This document shows, in pieces, positions 9,382 to 16,256 of a stretch of 64,000 nucleotides of DNA. The stretch is from Leisingera sp. SS27 (GTDB lineage: Bacteria; Pseudomonadota; Alphaproteobacteria; Rhodobacterales; Rhodobacteraceae): positions 620,001 to 684,000 of the forward strand of contig NZ_JAQNCY010000001.1 in the NCBI RefSeq assembly GCF_028368855.1, given 5' to 3'. The position numbers and the translations under genes are program-made. The notes beneath the pieces were generated by a model. It saw nothing but the letters and a program-made list of their open reading frames with translations. It did not search any database and was not told where the DNA came from. Position 1 is the stretch's first letter. Each line of letters opens with the position of its first letter.

Positions 9382-9677
9382 GAAAACATCCCCTGGATGG
9401 CAGAGGCGGTGCCCCATTCAGTGATCTTGTAAGTGCGCAAGGAGGCCACGTAATAAGGGTCCTGCAGGATCAACCGCTCCACATCCTGGCGGGTCTCGGC
9501 CTCCACATTCCAGATCGCACCGGGGAAGTCCTGCATCGGCCGCATCGCCAGCGCACCGCCGATCTGCAGCTCGGGCCGTGCGCGCACAAAGGCGATATGC
9601 GCCTCGCGCCGCTTCTTGTCGCTGCGCACCCGGTCCATTTCGGGCTTGTCCGTGAATGTGACGGTCCAGCGTGCCAT
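9378..9677 (-). CDS. YciI-like protein, first of a tandem pair
   Basis: A 99-residue YCII-family protein. Shared features with the following gene include RREAHIAFVRARPELQIGGA and PYYVASLRTYKITEWG. The ATG at 9677 is preceded by GAGGGGAAAG, a strong ribosome-binding sequence; an in-frame upstream start at 9734 lacks one. The family usually dimerises with a conserved Asp-His pair in the putative active site; the substrate is unknown here. Confidence 0.85.
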   Translation of the reverse strand: MARWTVTFTDKPEMDRVRSDKKRREAHIAFVRARPELQIGGALAMRPMQDFPGAIWNVEAETRQDVERLILQDPYYVASLRTYKITEWGTASAIQGMFS

Positions 9678-9822
9678 GGCTTTCCCCTCGTTATGCCTCC
9701 TCTCGCGGATAACGCCGATGCCCTGCGGCATCATAGGGCCAGATCATAACACGGTTTACGGCCAATTCGGGAAACCGCATTGCACGCAAGACGGGCAGTC
9801 CGCCCGCCCTGCACTGTCATGC

Positions 9823-10215
9823 CTAGGCCGGATGCCCCTGCGACTGCTTTGCCCCGTCGCAGATTTCATACCAGCCGGGTTTCTCGCCCACGAACTCATG
9901 AAAACTGTTTCCGGCCTCCAGCACCCCGTCCAGCGCATTTGCAGCAATCGGGAAGCTGTCCTCCTCGGACAGGATCTCCCCCAGCGAGCTGCCGCAGATC
10001 CGGCAGAAGCAGCGGCCGTATTTATAAGGCGGCGCAGGCTGATACAGCGCCACCTCCTCCTTGCCCGCAATCCAGTGCAAATCGGCCTTCTTCACAAACA
10101 CGATGGTGCTGGCCCCGGCCTTGCGGCAGCGGGAGCAATGGCAAGTGCCCATCAGCGCAGGCTGCGCCATTAGTTCGAATTTCACAGCACCACAACAGCA
10201 GCTTCCCTCAATCAT
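9823..10215 (-). CDS. GFA (CENP-V/GFA) zinc-binding domain protein
   Basis: A 130-residue single-domain protein of the glutathione-dependent formaldehyde-activating (GFA) fold. Zinc-binding cysteines are visible in GSCCCGAVKF, CHCSRCRKAGA and FCRICGSS, in the order and spacing of the family. Most such proteins are of unknown activity and the name does not prove a role in formaldehyde metabolism. The ATG at 10215 is used because AGAAGGA lies 8-9 bases upstream and the family usually starts just before the first Cys cluster; a TTG seven codons upstream is possible. Monocistronic by spacing. Confidence 0.85.
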   Translation of the reverse strand: MIEGSCCCGAVKFELMAQPALMGTCHCSRCRKAGASTIVFVKKADLHWIAGKEEVALYQPAPPYKYGRCFCRICGSSLGEILSEEDSFPIAANALDGVLEAGNSFHEFVGEKPGWYEICDGAKQSQGHPA

Positions 10216-10613
10216 TCCGGCAATCCTTCTGTTCAATTGAATTTGATGAGAACATTACGGGAACATTTTCTATCAATCAAGCCGCCGCAGCGTGTTGCGC
10301 AAAGGCCCGCCGCAGCGCACGCCCCGCTTGCACGGCCTTAACCCGGATCTGCGATTGTCATTCCCGCTGCAGCATTTGGCACGGGTCTGGCACCCCGTGC
10401 GAACAGGAGACCAGGCCCCCCAAGACCACTTCCTCAAAAGGTGCAGGGGCGTCACATGGTTGAAGCTTTTGACCGGACCCGGGGCGCGCTGGCGTTCCGG
10501 CCCTACCCTCCGCCCCCGTTGGCGGCGCCGCCATCCTTAATCGCCCCGGAAAGGCACCCAGGCAGGACACGCGCAGACAGAAAGACAGCAGATACGGCAG
10601 CCGCCGGACGCGT
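10216..10613. other. Non-coding or unassigned stretch, 398 bases
   Basis: Lies between the GFA gene (start 10215) and the dGTPase stop (10614), both on the minus strand. The AT-richer part 10216-10275 presumably holds the GFA promoter. The remainder is GC-rich, has open frames on both strands but no convincing ribosome-binding site or recognisable product, and I see no strong palindrome in it. Confidence 0.5.
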
Positions 10614-11783
10614 TCAAACCTCGACCTTCACCCCGATCAGCCGCTCATGCAGCTGCAGGGCAAAGCGGTCGGTCATGCCGGCGATATAGTCGGACACGAT
10701 CCGTGCCAGCGCGGTGCGGCCCTGTGCCGCCGCGATCTCGGCGTGCCAGCGCTCCGGCATGTCCTGCGGGTTGTCCAGGAAATAGGGAAACAGCGCCTCC
10801 ACCACCTTGGAGACCTTGGCCCGCTTCTCCATCACCGAGGGCGCCCGGTACATGCGGGTGAACAGGAAGGCGCGGATTTCCTTCAGCCCCTCCCAGATCT
10901 CGGGCGAGAACTGCACCACCGGGTGATCCAGCGCCCGCACTTCCTCGACGCTTTGTACCCTGGTCTCCGCCAGCAGGGTCCGGGCGGTGGAAATCACATC
11001 CCCCACCATCACCCCGAAGAACCGCCGCAGCGCCTCATGCCGGCGGCGGTTCGGGTCGAGGCCGGGATAGAGCCGGTCCACCTCCCCATAGGCCTGATCC
11101 AACAGCGGCAGCCGCGCCAGATCATCGTCGCTGAACAGCCCGGCCCGCAACGCATCATGCAGATCGTGGTTGTTATAGGCGATGTCATCGGACAGAGCCG
11201 CCACCTGCGCTTCGGCGCTGGCGTGGGTGTGCAGTTCCAGGTCGATGGCCGCATTGCATTCGGCCAGCGCCCAGGGCAGCTCCCCCACTACCGGGCCGTT
11301 GTGTTTTGCAATGGCTTCAAGGGTTTCCCAGGTGAGGTTCAACCCGTCAAATTCGGCGTAGTGGCGCTCCAGGCAGGTGACGATGCGGATTGCCTGAGCG
11401 TTGTGGTCAAAGCCGCCATAAGGTTCCATCAGCGCATGCAGCGCGTCCTCGCCGGTGTGGCCAAAGGGCGTATGGCCCAGATCATGCGCCAGCGCCACCG
11501 CCTCGGTCAGCTCCTGGTTCAGCCTCAGGGCGCCGGCGATGGTGCGGCCCACCTGCCCCACTTCGATGGAATGGGTCAGCCGCGTGCGGTAGTTGTCGCC
11601 CTCATGCTCCACAAAAACTTGCGTCTTGTGCTTCAGCCGCCGGAAGGCACTGGCATGGATGATCCGGTCGCGGTCGCGCTGGTACGGCGAACGGAAGGAG
11701 CTTTCCTCCTCCAGCACCTGCCGTCCGCGGCTGCGGTCCGGCATCGTGGCATAAGGTGCGTGCAGTTCAAATCTTTTAACCAA
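10614..11783 (-). CDS. dgt: dGTP triphosphohydrolase-like HD protein
   Basis: HD-superfamily hydrolase that converts dNTPs to nucleoside and tripolyphosphate, thought to trim dNTP pools. The 389-residue protein has RDRDRIIHASAFRRLKHKTQ near the N-terminus, the first metal His in RTRLTHSIEV and the HD pair in ALAHDLGHTPFGH. It belongs to the shorter dGTPase-like group (about 380-400 residues) of alphaproteobacteria rather than the E. coli type. The start is a TTG at 11783 with GGAG about 9 bases upstream; the next ATG (11744) would remove the family-conserved APYAT segment. Divergent from the A-type Fe-S protein gene. Confidence 0.9.
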   Translation of the reverse strand: MVKRFELHAPYATMPDRSRGRQVLEEESSFRSPYQRDRDRIIHASAFRRLKHKTQVFVEHEGDNYRTRLTHSIEVGQVGRTIAGALRLNQELTEAVALAHDLGHTPFGHTGEDALHALMEPYGGFDHNAQAIRIVTCLERHYAEFDGLNLTWETLEAIAKHNGPVVGELPWALAECNAAIDLELHTHASAEAQVAALSDDIAYNNHDLHDALRAGLFSDDDLARLPLLDQAYGEVDRLYPGLDPNRRRHEALRRFFGVMVGDVISTARTLLAETRVQSVEEVRALDHPVVQFSPEIWEGLKEIRAFLFTRMYRAPSVMEKRAKVSKVVEALFPYFLDNPQDMPERWHAEIAAAQGRTALARIVSDYIAGMTDRFALQLHERLIGVKVEV

Positions 11784-11867
11784 AGCTGGGGCTCCACATC
11801 TTGCCGCGTGAATTGCACCTTTCTATATAAAGCTTTGCGCTGCAACCTACGCCCGTGGAGAAAGCTG
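11784..11867 (+). promoter_or_regulatory. Divergent promoter region with a plausible -35/-10
   Basis: On the plus strand TTGCCG is followed 17 bases later by TATATA, upstream of the A-type Fe-S gene with its GTGGAGAAAG ribosome-binding site. The stretch also has to hold the minus-strand dgt promoter. The assignment is by pattern only. Confidence 0.35.
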
Positions 11868-12191
11868 ATGAACCTGCCCCCCAAAGTCACCGACCGCGCC
11901 TTTGCCCGTCTGGCCGAGATCGGCGCCGCGGACCAGGGCCAGGCACTGCGGGTCGCGGTGGAGGGCGGCGGCTGCTCCGGCTTCCAGTACGAGATTGCGC
12001 TGGATGAGGCCAAGGAAGACGATCTGGTGCTCGAAGGCCAGGGCGAGAAAGTCGTGGTCGACAGCGTTTCCCTGCCGTTTCTGGAAAACGCGGTGATTGA
12101 TTTCACCGAGGAGCTGATCGGCGCACGCTTCACCATCGAGAACCCCAACGCCACCTCCAGCTGCGGCTGCGGCACTTCGTTCTCCATGTAG
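11868..12191 (+). CDS. erpA: A-type iron-sulfur cluster carrier (HesB/IscA/ErpA family)
   Basis: Carrier that delivers Fe-S clusters to apoproteins. The 107-residue product carries all three ligand cysteines: Cys36 in GGGCSGFQYEI and Cys99/Cys101 in the C-terminal SSCGCGTSFSM. The ATG at 11868 has GGAGAAAG at ideal distance. It is divergent from dgt and is followed by an inverted-repeat cluster. ErpA and IscA cannot be told apart with certainty from this sequence; isolated location away from an isc/suf operon favours the ErpA-like role. Confidence 0.9.
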   Translation: MNLPPKVTDRAFARLAEIGAADQGQALRVAVEGGGCSGFQYEIALDEAKEDDLVLEGQGEKVVVDSVSLPFLENAVIDFTEELIGARFTIENPNATSSCGCGTSFSM

Positions 12192-12195
12192 CCCC

Positions 12196-12283
12196 GCCGT
12201 TTTCCGGCGCGGAAAACGGCCCGGAAAACACGTGTTTTCCGAGCCGGAATTATCGCATAATTCCGGCGCCCCTTGCGGGGCGC
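12196..12283. repeat. Intergenic inverted-repeat cluster (four adjacent perfect stems)
   Basis: Four perfect inverted repeats are packed into 88 bases between convergent genes: arms GCCGTTTTCC at 12196-12205/12211-12220; the 20-bp palindrome CGGAAAACACGTGTTTTCCG at 12222-12241; arms GCCGGAATTAT at 12243-12253/12257-12267; arms GCGCCCC at 12266-12272/12277-12283. The loops are 0-5 bases. No T-tract follows. The architecture matches the clusters at 8975 and 22075 though the sequences differ. Confidence 0.8.
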
Positions 12284-12303
12284 GACGGGTTCCGGGTCAG
12301 ACG

Positions 12304-13221
12304 TTAAGGATCGGTCCGCAGCCGCCCGGCGACACGCCACCGCATAGCCGGCGCGAACTGGTCCCAGACCAGATACAGGCCGGATGCAATCACGATGGCG
12401 CCGCCCAAGTAGCTGGAGGCCGGCGGAAACTCCCCGAAGAACACCGCACCAATGACGGCCATCCAGATGAACTGCAGGTTCATCAGCGGTGTGACCGCAT
12501 AGGACGCCAGCAGGCGCAGCGCCACCACCAGCAGCCAGCGCGCCCCGAACAGCAGGAACGCATAGGCCGCAGCCCAGCCCACATCCGCCAGCGGCATCGG
12601 CACCCAGACAAAGGGCAGCGCCAGCAGCATCGCACCGCACAGCGTGAGGTTCGGATAAAACACCTGCGCCAGCGCATTGCTCTCAACCCGGCCGATAAAC
12701 CGTGCCATGGTCATGGAAAAGGTGCCGGAAACAACCGCGGCAAATGCCACCAGATGCCCCGTCGCAGAATGGCTGCCGTCACCGCTATGCGGCAGCAGGA
12801 ACAGCACCCCGGTAAAGCCCGCCAGCAGTGCAATCCAGGCCGCCGGCCGCACCGGCTCCTTCAGCACGAGGCCAGACATCGCCCCCGCCAAGAGCGGCAT
12901 CAGGCCGATGAACACAAACACTTCAGCAAAGGGCAGGAGCCGGAAGGCGTAGAAGAAACAGACCGCGGCAACCAGCGTCGCCACCGAACGCAACGCCATC
13001 GCCCGCGGGCAGCGGGTGCGGAAGCCGCCGCGCTGCCGGGGCATCCTGTCGGCCAGCAGGCAAAAGCCAGCGACCATAGCCCCCGACAGCGCATAAAGCT
13101 GTGCCGCCGCATACTGGCCCGCCAGCAGCTTGGTGATCCCGTCAGCGGAGGCGATCAGCCCGGTATAGGCCACCACCAGCAGCGCCCCGCCCAGGGCCTG
13201 GTTACGCGAACACGCCATCAT
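12304..13221 (-). CDS. EamA/DMT family transporter (putative exporter)
   Basis: A ten-helix inner-membrane protein of about 305 residues with two EamA repeats, as in RhaT/YdcZ-type exporters of metabolites. The N-terminal helix (LGGALLVVAYTGLIASADGI) and the C-terminal repeat with a loop MNLQFIWMAVIGAVFFGE are typical. The start lies in ATGATG at 13218-13221 and overlaps the stop of the preceding gene as ATGA, so it is translationally coupled to the unassigned helical protein and hence to the repeat-peptide gene. That coupling is the only clue to substrate: it may export the product of that operon. Confidence 0.85.
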   Translation of the reverse strand: MMACSRNQALGGALLVVAYTGLIASADGITKLLAGQYAAAQLYALSGAMVAGFCLLADRMPRQRGGFRTRCPRAMALRSVATLVAAVCFFYAFRLLPFAEVFVFIGLMPLLAGAMSGLVLKEPVRPAAWIALLAGFTGVLFLLPHSGDGSHSATGHLVAFAAVVSGTFSMTMARFIGRVESNALAQVFYPNLTLCGAMLLALPFVWVPMPLADVGWAAAYAFLLFGARWLLVVALRLLASYAVTPLMNLQFIWMAVIGAVFFGEFPPASSYLGGAIVIASGLYLVWDQFAPAMRWRVAGRLRTDP

Positions 13222-14279
13222 GCGGCCCCTGCATTGCCCGCCCGGGCAAATCCCTCGAAGAAGCTTGCGAAGCCGGCACAGCTGCGCTCTGCTGCGCACA
13301 GCAGCCCATGCTCTTCCTCGTTCAGCATGGCTTCGGTCCGCGCTTTGACCGCGCTCCAGCCCGGCCGGCCTGTTCCAGCCTCGAAAACGGCTTCTGAAAG
13401 GCTTCTCAAGATACTTCCTCCCCGCACCGCTGACACCTGCACGCCCCTTTCGGGTACCGCCTGCCGGAAGGGTTTTCGTCCGGACAGGATCATGAGCCAG
13501 TTAACAACAAAATACTCGTGATAAGAATCGTGAAGTCCAGAGAATTCTCGCTCTGATAGAGTAAAGGCGGAAACCTGCCTGTCAAGCCAGCCCTCCCAGG
13601 CGGCAGGCGGCTGCTGCCCGCCATAGCGCAGGGCAATGCAAATCTCGGCCAGCAGATCAGCGTTCTGATCGAGAAAAGCCACCAGGCCGGCATACTCGAG
13701 ACTGGTCAGCGCCGCCTGCGGCAGTTGCGGGTCGCGGCGGCCGTACTCCGACAGGTAGAAGACGATGTGGGTCAGCTCGTATGCGGCCTTTTTGTTCGGA
13801 ATGGCAAAGGTTTCGGGACGCGAGATGAAGGCACGCAGCCGGTCATCCAACCCGTCGTCCCGCAAGACAACACCGCGGCGCGCCAGCAGGCGGCGGGCCT
13901 CGGCCCGCTGAAGGTCGGACAGTTCGGCTTGCACCAGGCCCTGCGCTTCGACCCATTCCGCCAGTTGCGCGCCAGCTTCACCGGGCAGGCCCAGATCCTC
14001 CAGATCCAGGCAGATCGACAGGATGAAGCGGTAATATTGGCGGAAGAAACTGATGCGCCGCGCCGCACCGTCATAGAACTCCTGAAGCGGTGCCAGGGCC
14101 TCAGCGGCAACATCGGCCCCGGTGCATTCCAGAATATTCAGCAACTCGGCGTTTTCCTTGAGCCAGAACACATCCTCCTGCGGGCGCCGCTGCGTGGCAA
14201 AGCTGCCAATCAGCGCGGTTTGCGCAGCTGCCCGGGACTGGCGGGCGGCGGATGAGAAGAACGGAATGATCTGGGCCAT
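13218..14279 (-). CDS. Unassigned mostly helical protein, partner of the repeat-peptide gene
   Basis: I do not recognise the family. The 353-residue product is soluble-looking and rich in amphipathic helices (for example about residues 100-135, 190-220, 290-345). Striking segments are an aromatic-rich stretch RRISFFRQYYRFILS (about 74-88), the pattern YELTHIVFYLSEYG (167-180) with conserved-looking His171, and SYHEYFVVNWL (252-262). The succession of paired helices would suit an alpha/alpha-toroid or helical-repeat enzyme, but no catalytic motif is certain. The ATG at 14279 follows an exact AGGAGG; a longer start at 14339 lacks one. It sits between the [M/L]FSSGS repeat gene upstream and the EamA gene it overlaps by ATGA. 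Context suggests processing, modification or escorting of the repeat peptide. Confidence 0.8.
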   Translation of the reverse strand: MAQIIPFFSSAARQSRAAAQTALIGSFATQRRPQEDVFWLKENAELLNILECTGADVAAEALAPLQEFYDGAARRISFFRQYYRFILSICLDLEDLGLPGEAGAQLAEWVEAQGLVQAELSDLQRAEARRLLARRGVVLRDDGLDDRLRAFISRPETFAIPNKKAAYELTHIVFYLSEYGRRDPQLPQAALTSLEYAGLVAFLDQNADLLAEICIALRYGGQQPPAAWEGWLDRQVSAFTLSEREFSGLHDSYHEYFVVNWLMILSGRKPFRQAVPERGVQVSAVRGGSILRSLSEAVFEAGTGRPGWSAVKARTEAMLNEEEHGLLCAAERSCAGFASFFEGFARAGNAGAA

Positions 14280-14313
14280 GAAAACCTCCTGCGGGAAAGG
14301 GCGGCGCGGCAAG

Positions 14314-14369
14314 GGCGGCTCCGGATGCGGAACCGCCAAAGGTCAGGGGCCGGGAGGGAAACCGGCCCC
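14314..14369 (-). promoter_or_regulatory. Two stem-loops between the repeat gene and its downstream partner
   Basis: A perfect 8-bp stem (GGGGCCGG 14346-14353 / CCGGCCCC 14362-14369, 8-base loop) starts 8 bases after the repeat gene stop; a second stem with one mismatch lies at 14314-14337 (GGCGG-TCCG paired with CGGA-CCGCC). No T-tract follows, so this is better read as an attenuator, processing site or 3'-end stabiliser that lets the repeat peptide be made in excess over the next protein than as a full terminator. Confidence 0.6.
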
Positions 14370-14376
14370 GCTCAGG

Positions 14377-14982
14377 TCAGCTGCCCGAGGAGAACAGCCG
14401 GGTTGCGTCGCCATCGCTGGTGCGGGCTTCTGCCGCCGGCGCAGAGCCGGAGGAAAACAGATGCGTTCCCTCGCCTGCATCAGCCTCAGCCGTTGCCGAC
14501 GGAGCCGAGCCGGAGGAGAACATCTCTACACCTTCGCCCGCGCCTGTTCCTGCCTGCGCTGCCGGGGCCGAACCCGAGGAGAACATTTCCGTCAGATCAC
14601 CCGCAGCAACCTCAGATTGAGCGCAAGGTGCAGAGCCGGAAGAAAACATCTGCACCAGATCGCCTGCAGACGTGTCTGCCCGGGATGCAGGCGCGGAACC
14701 GGAGGAGAACATTTCCACCAAGTCGCCGGCCGTGGTTTCGCTGCGGGCCGACGGCGCCGAACCGCTGGAGAACAGCCCGGTTTCACCGCCTGCCCAGCTC
14801 TCTGCCATCTGCGGCATGGAGCCGGAAGAAAACAGCGATACGCCCTCTCCTGCTGACATATCCGCGGTGCATTCGGGTGCGGAACCGGAAGAGAACATCT
14901 CTGTTGCGCCGCCTTCGAACAGGCTGGCGCCTGCGGCCGGACGGGTGGCGTGGATGGCTTGGATTTTACGCTGAGCAGTCAT
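14377..14982 (-). CDS. Tandem-repeat peptide, nine [M/L]FSSGS units; putative multicore precursor
   Basis: A 201-residue protein made almost wholly of a 21-residue repeat. After a 28-residue N-terminal part (MTAQRKIQAIHATRPAAGAS followed by a degenerate LFEGG), units start at residues 29, 50, 70, 91, 112, 133, 154, 175 and 196; the last is cut to LFSSGS, the exact C-terminus. Each unit is [M/L]FSSGS(A/M)P plus a 12-13-residue variable spacer with Asp/Glu and usually an Ala-Gly-(Asp/Glu) near its end. The hexapeptide is nearly invariant while spacers vary, as in multicore precursor peptides or in repeats under motif-level selection. No membrane segment and only two Cys. The ATG at 14982 has only a weak GGGG upstream; a GTG at 15066 is an alternative. 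It leads an apparent operon with an unassigned helical protein and an EamA exporter. Confidence 0.82.
   Translation of the reverse strand: MTAQRKIQAIHATRPAAGASLFEGGATEMFSSGSAPECTADMSAGEGVSLFSSGSMPQMAESWAGGETGLFSSGSAPSARSETTAGDLVEMFSSGSAPASRADTSAGDLVQMFSSGSAPCAQSEVAAGDLTEMFSSGSAPAAQAGTGAGEGVEMFSSGSAPSATAEADAGEGTHLFSSGSAPAAEARTSDGDATRLFSSGS
14380..14898 (-). repeat. 63-bp coding direct repeats (nine units, one of 60 bp)
   Basis: The units encode [M/L]FSSGS(A/M)P plus a spacer. On the plus strand each shows a near-constant block GAGCCGGAGGAGAAC or close variants, separated by divergent sequence. One unit (residues 50-69) is 60 rather than 63 bases. Conservation is highest over the hexapeptide codons and includes synonymous changes, so selection on protein is likely on top of repeat homogenisation. 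Confidence 0.9.
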
Positions 14983-15343
14983 GTTGGAACCCCATTCGTT
15001 AAGGACAAAAGGCTCCTTGACGCTGGCACGGGTGCCGCGCAGCGCAAACAGAAAATGCAATTTCACATTGTATTTTGTAGTTTCAATTACTTTAACTTCA
15101 AGCTGCTATTTTTTGCGCAATTTCAATTATTTCAATTCATCCACAGGATATGCACCGCGTTATTCACACGCATATTATTGCAAAGTAAAGAAACTCAACC
15201 CTAGGGGTATTTTTCACCCATGCAAAACGCCAGCATCCGGCGGCGTCAAAGGTGATTCGCGATTCGCGCATCGGGCTTGCCCCGGGGCGCTGATTCAGCG
15301 ATAGATCGGCCCCGAATAAAGAATTCTGCGCCGGAGACAAGCC
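14983..15343 (-). promoter_or_regulatory. AT-rich control region upstream of the repeat-peptide gene, with TTTCAATT repeats
   Basis: This 361-base gap contains no gene and is much more AT-rich than its surroundings from 15050 to 15190. TTTCAATT occurs exactly three times on the plus strand (15081-15088, 15121-15128, 15130-15137). On the minus strand a possible promoter TTGAAG with TACAAA 16 bases on falls inside the AT-rich part, directed at the repeat gene. The repeats read as AATTGAAA toward that gene and could be operator sites or curved DNA. The last part (15200-15343) must also hold the xthA promoter. Confidence 0.5.
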
Positions 15344-16150
15344 ATGAAAATCGCCACTTTTAACATCAATGGCATCAAGGCCCGGGCGCAGGCGCTGCCG
15401 GACTGGCTGGATGAGGCGCAGCCCGACGTGGTGCTGCTGCAGGAAATCAAGTCAGTGGATGAGGCCTTCCCGCGCGAGATCTTCGAGGAGCGCGGCTATA
15501 ACGTCGAAACCCATGGGCAGAAAAGCTTCAATGGCGTGGCGATCCTGTCGAAGCTGCCGCTGGAGGACGTGACGCGCGGGCTGCCCGGCGATGACAGCGA
15601 CGAACAGGCCCGCTGGATCGAGGCCACGGTTGTGGGCAAGCAGGCGATCCGGATTTGCGGCCTCTATCTGCCCAATGGCAACCCGGTTGAGCTGGAGGCG
15701 GACGGCAGCCCGGTGGCGGGCGGCAAATACGCCTATAAGCTGGCCTGGATGAACCGGCTGAAGACACGCGCAGAGGCGCTGATGGCCGCGGAGATGCCCG
15801 CGCTGATGGCCGGGGATTACAACATCATCCCGCAGACCGAGGATGCCAAGCGCCCGGAGGCCTGGCGCGAGGACGCCCTGCACCGGCCGGAAAGCCGCGC
15901 GGCGTTTCAGCGGATCGTCAACCTGGGCTTCACCGAAGCCTTCCGCGCCCGTCATCAGGGGCCGGGACATTACTCCTTCTGGGATTACCAGGCCGGCGCC
16001 TGGAACCGCGACGACGGCATCCGCATCGACCATTTTCTGCTCACACCGCAGGCCGCCGACCTGCTGCGGGACTGCCAGATCGACAAAGACGTGCGCGGGC
16101 GCGAAAAACCCTCCGACCACGTTCCGGTCTGGGTGGATCTGGACATCTGA
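15344..16150 (+). CDS. xthA: Exodeoxyribonuclease III (AP endonuclease)
   Basis: Mg-dependent AP endonuclease / 3'-5' exonuclease for base-excision repair. The 268-residue product begins with MKIATFNINGIKAR and shows the metal-binding LLQEIKSVDEAFP, the active-site AGDYNIIPQ and the C-terminal SDHVPVWVDLDI, all in family order. Length is normal. GGAGACAAG provides the ribosome-binding site. Divergent from the repeat-peptide operon and followed by an inverted-repeat element. Confidence 0.95.
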   Translation: MKIATFNINGIKARAQALPDWLDEAQPDVVLLQEIKSVDEAFPREIFEERGYNVETHGQKSFNGVAILSKLPLEDVTRGLPGDDSDEQARWIEATVVGKQAIRICGLYLPNGNPVELEADGSPVAGGKYAYKLAWMNRLKTRAEALMAAEMPALMAGDYNIIPQTEDAKRPEAWREDALHRPESRAAFQRIVNLGFTEAFRARHQGPGHYSFWDYQAGAWNRDDGIRIDHFLLTPQAADLLRDCQIDKDVRGREKPSDHVPVWVDLDI

Positions 16151-16159
16151 ACGCTGCCC

Positions 16160-16231
16160 GCGCCGCGCATCCGCGCGGCGCTCCGCCCAACGGGAGCGGT
16201 TCATTTTCAATGAAACTGCGACGGGCGGGAG
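16160..16231. repeat. Intergenic structured repeat, copy A
   Basis: Perfect stem with 9-base arms GCGCCGCGC (16160-16168/16173-16181), then GCCCAACGGGAG (16185-16196), then a TTCATT-TTC-AATGAA hairpin (16200-16214), then GGGCGGGAG (16223-16231). Copy B at 22106-22180 has the same order of parts with different but still perfectly paired stems. It lies between convergent genes. Confidence 0.8.
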
Positions 16232-16256
16232 CCGCGCCTGTCCGCCTCTGCCCTCC

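Noticed and set aside
10647-11867. A long N-terminal extension of the A-type Fe-S protein
   Set aside because: This part is antisense to the dGTPase gene; the true ATG at 11868 has a good ribosome-binding site and gives the normal 107 residues.
14380-14898. 63-bp direct repeats as a possible CRISPR or VNTR array
   Set aside because: Units lie in one open reading frame, keep the frame, and differ in spacers at the protein level; conserved blocks are too short and imperfect for CRISPR repeats.
15137-15168. TCATCCACA and TTATTCACA as DnaA boxes of an origin in the AT-rich island
   Set aside because: Each differs from TTATCCACA by one base and only two occur; no dnaA, hemE, parAB or rep gene is near. 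Chance in AT-rich DNA is more likely.
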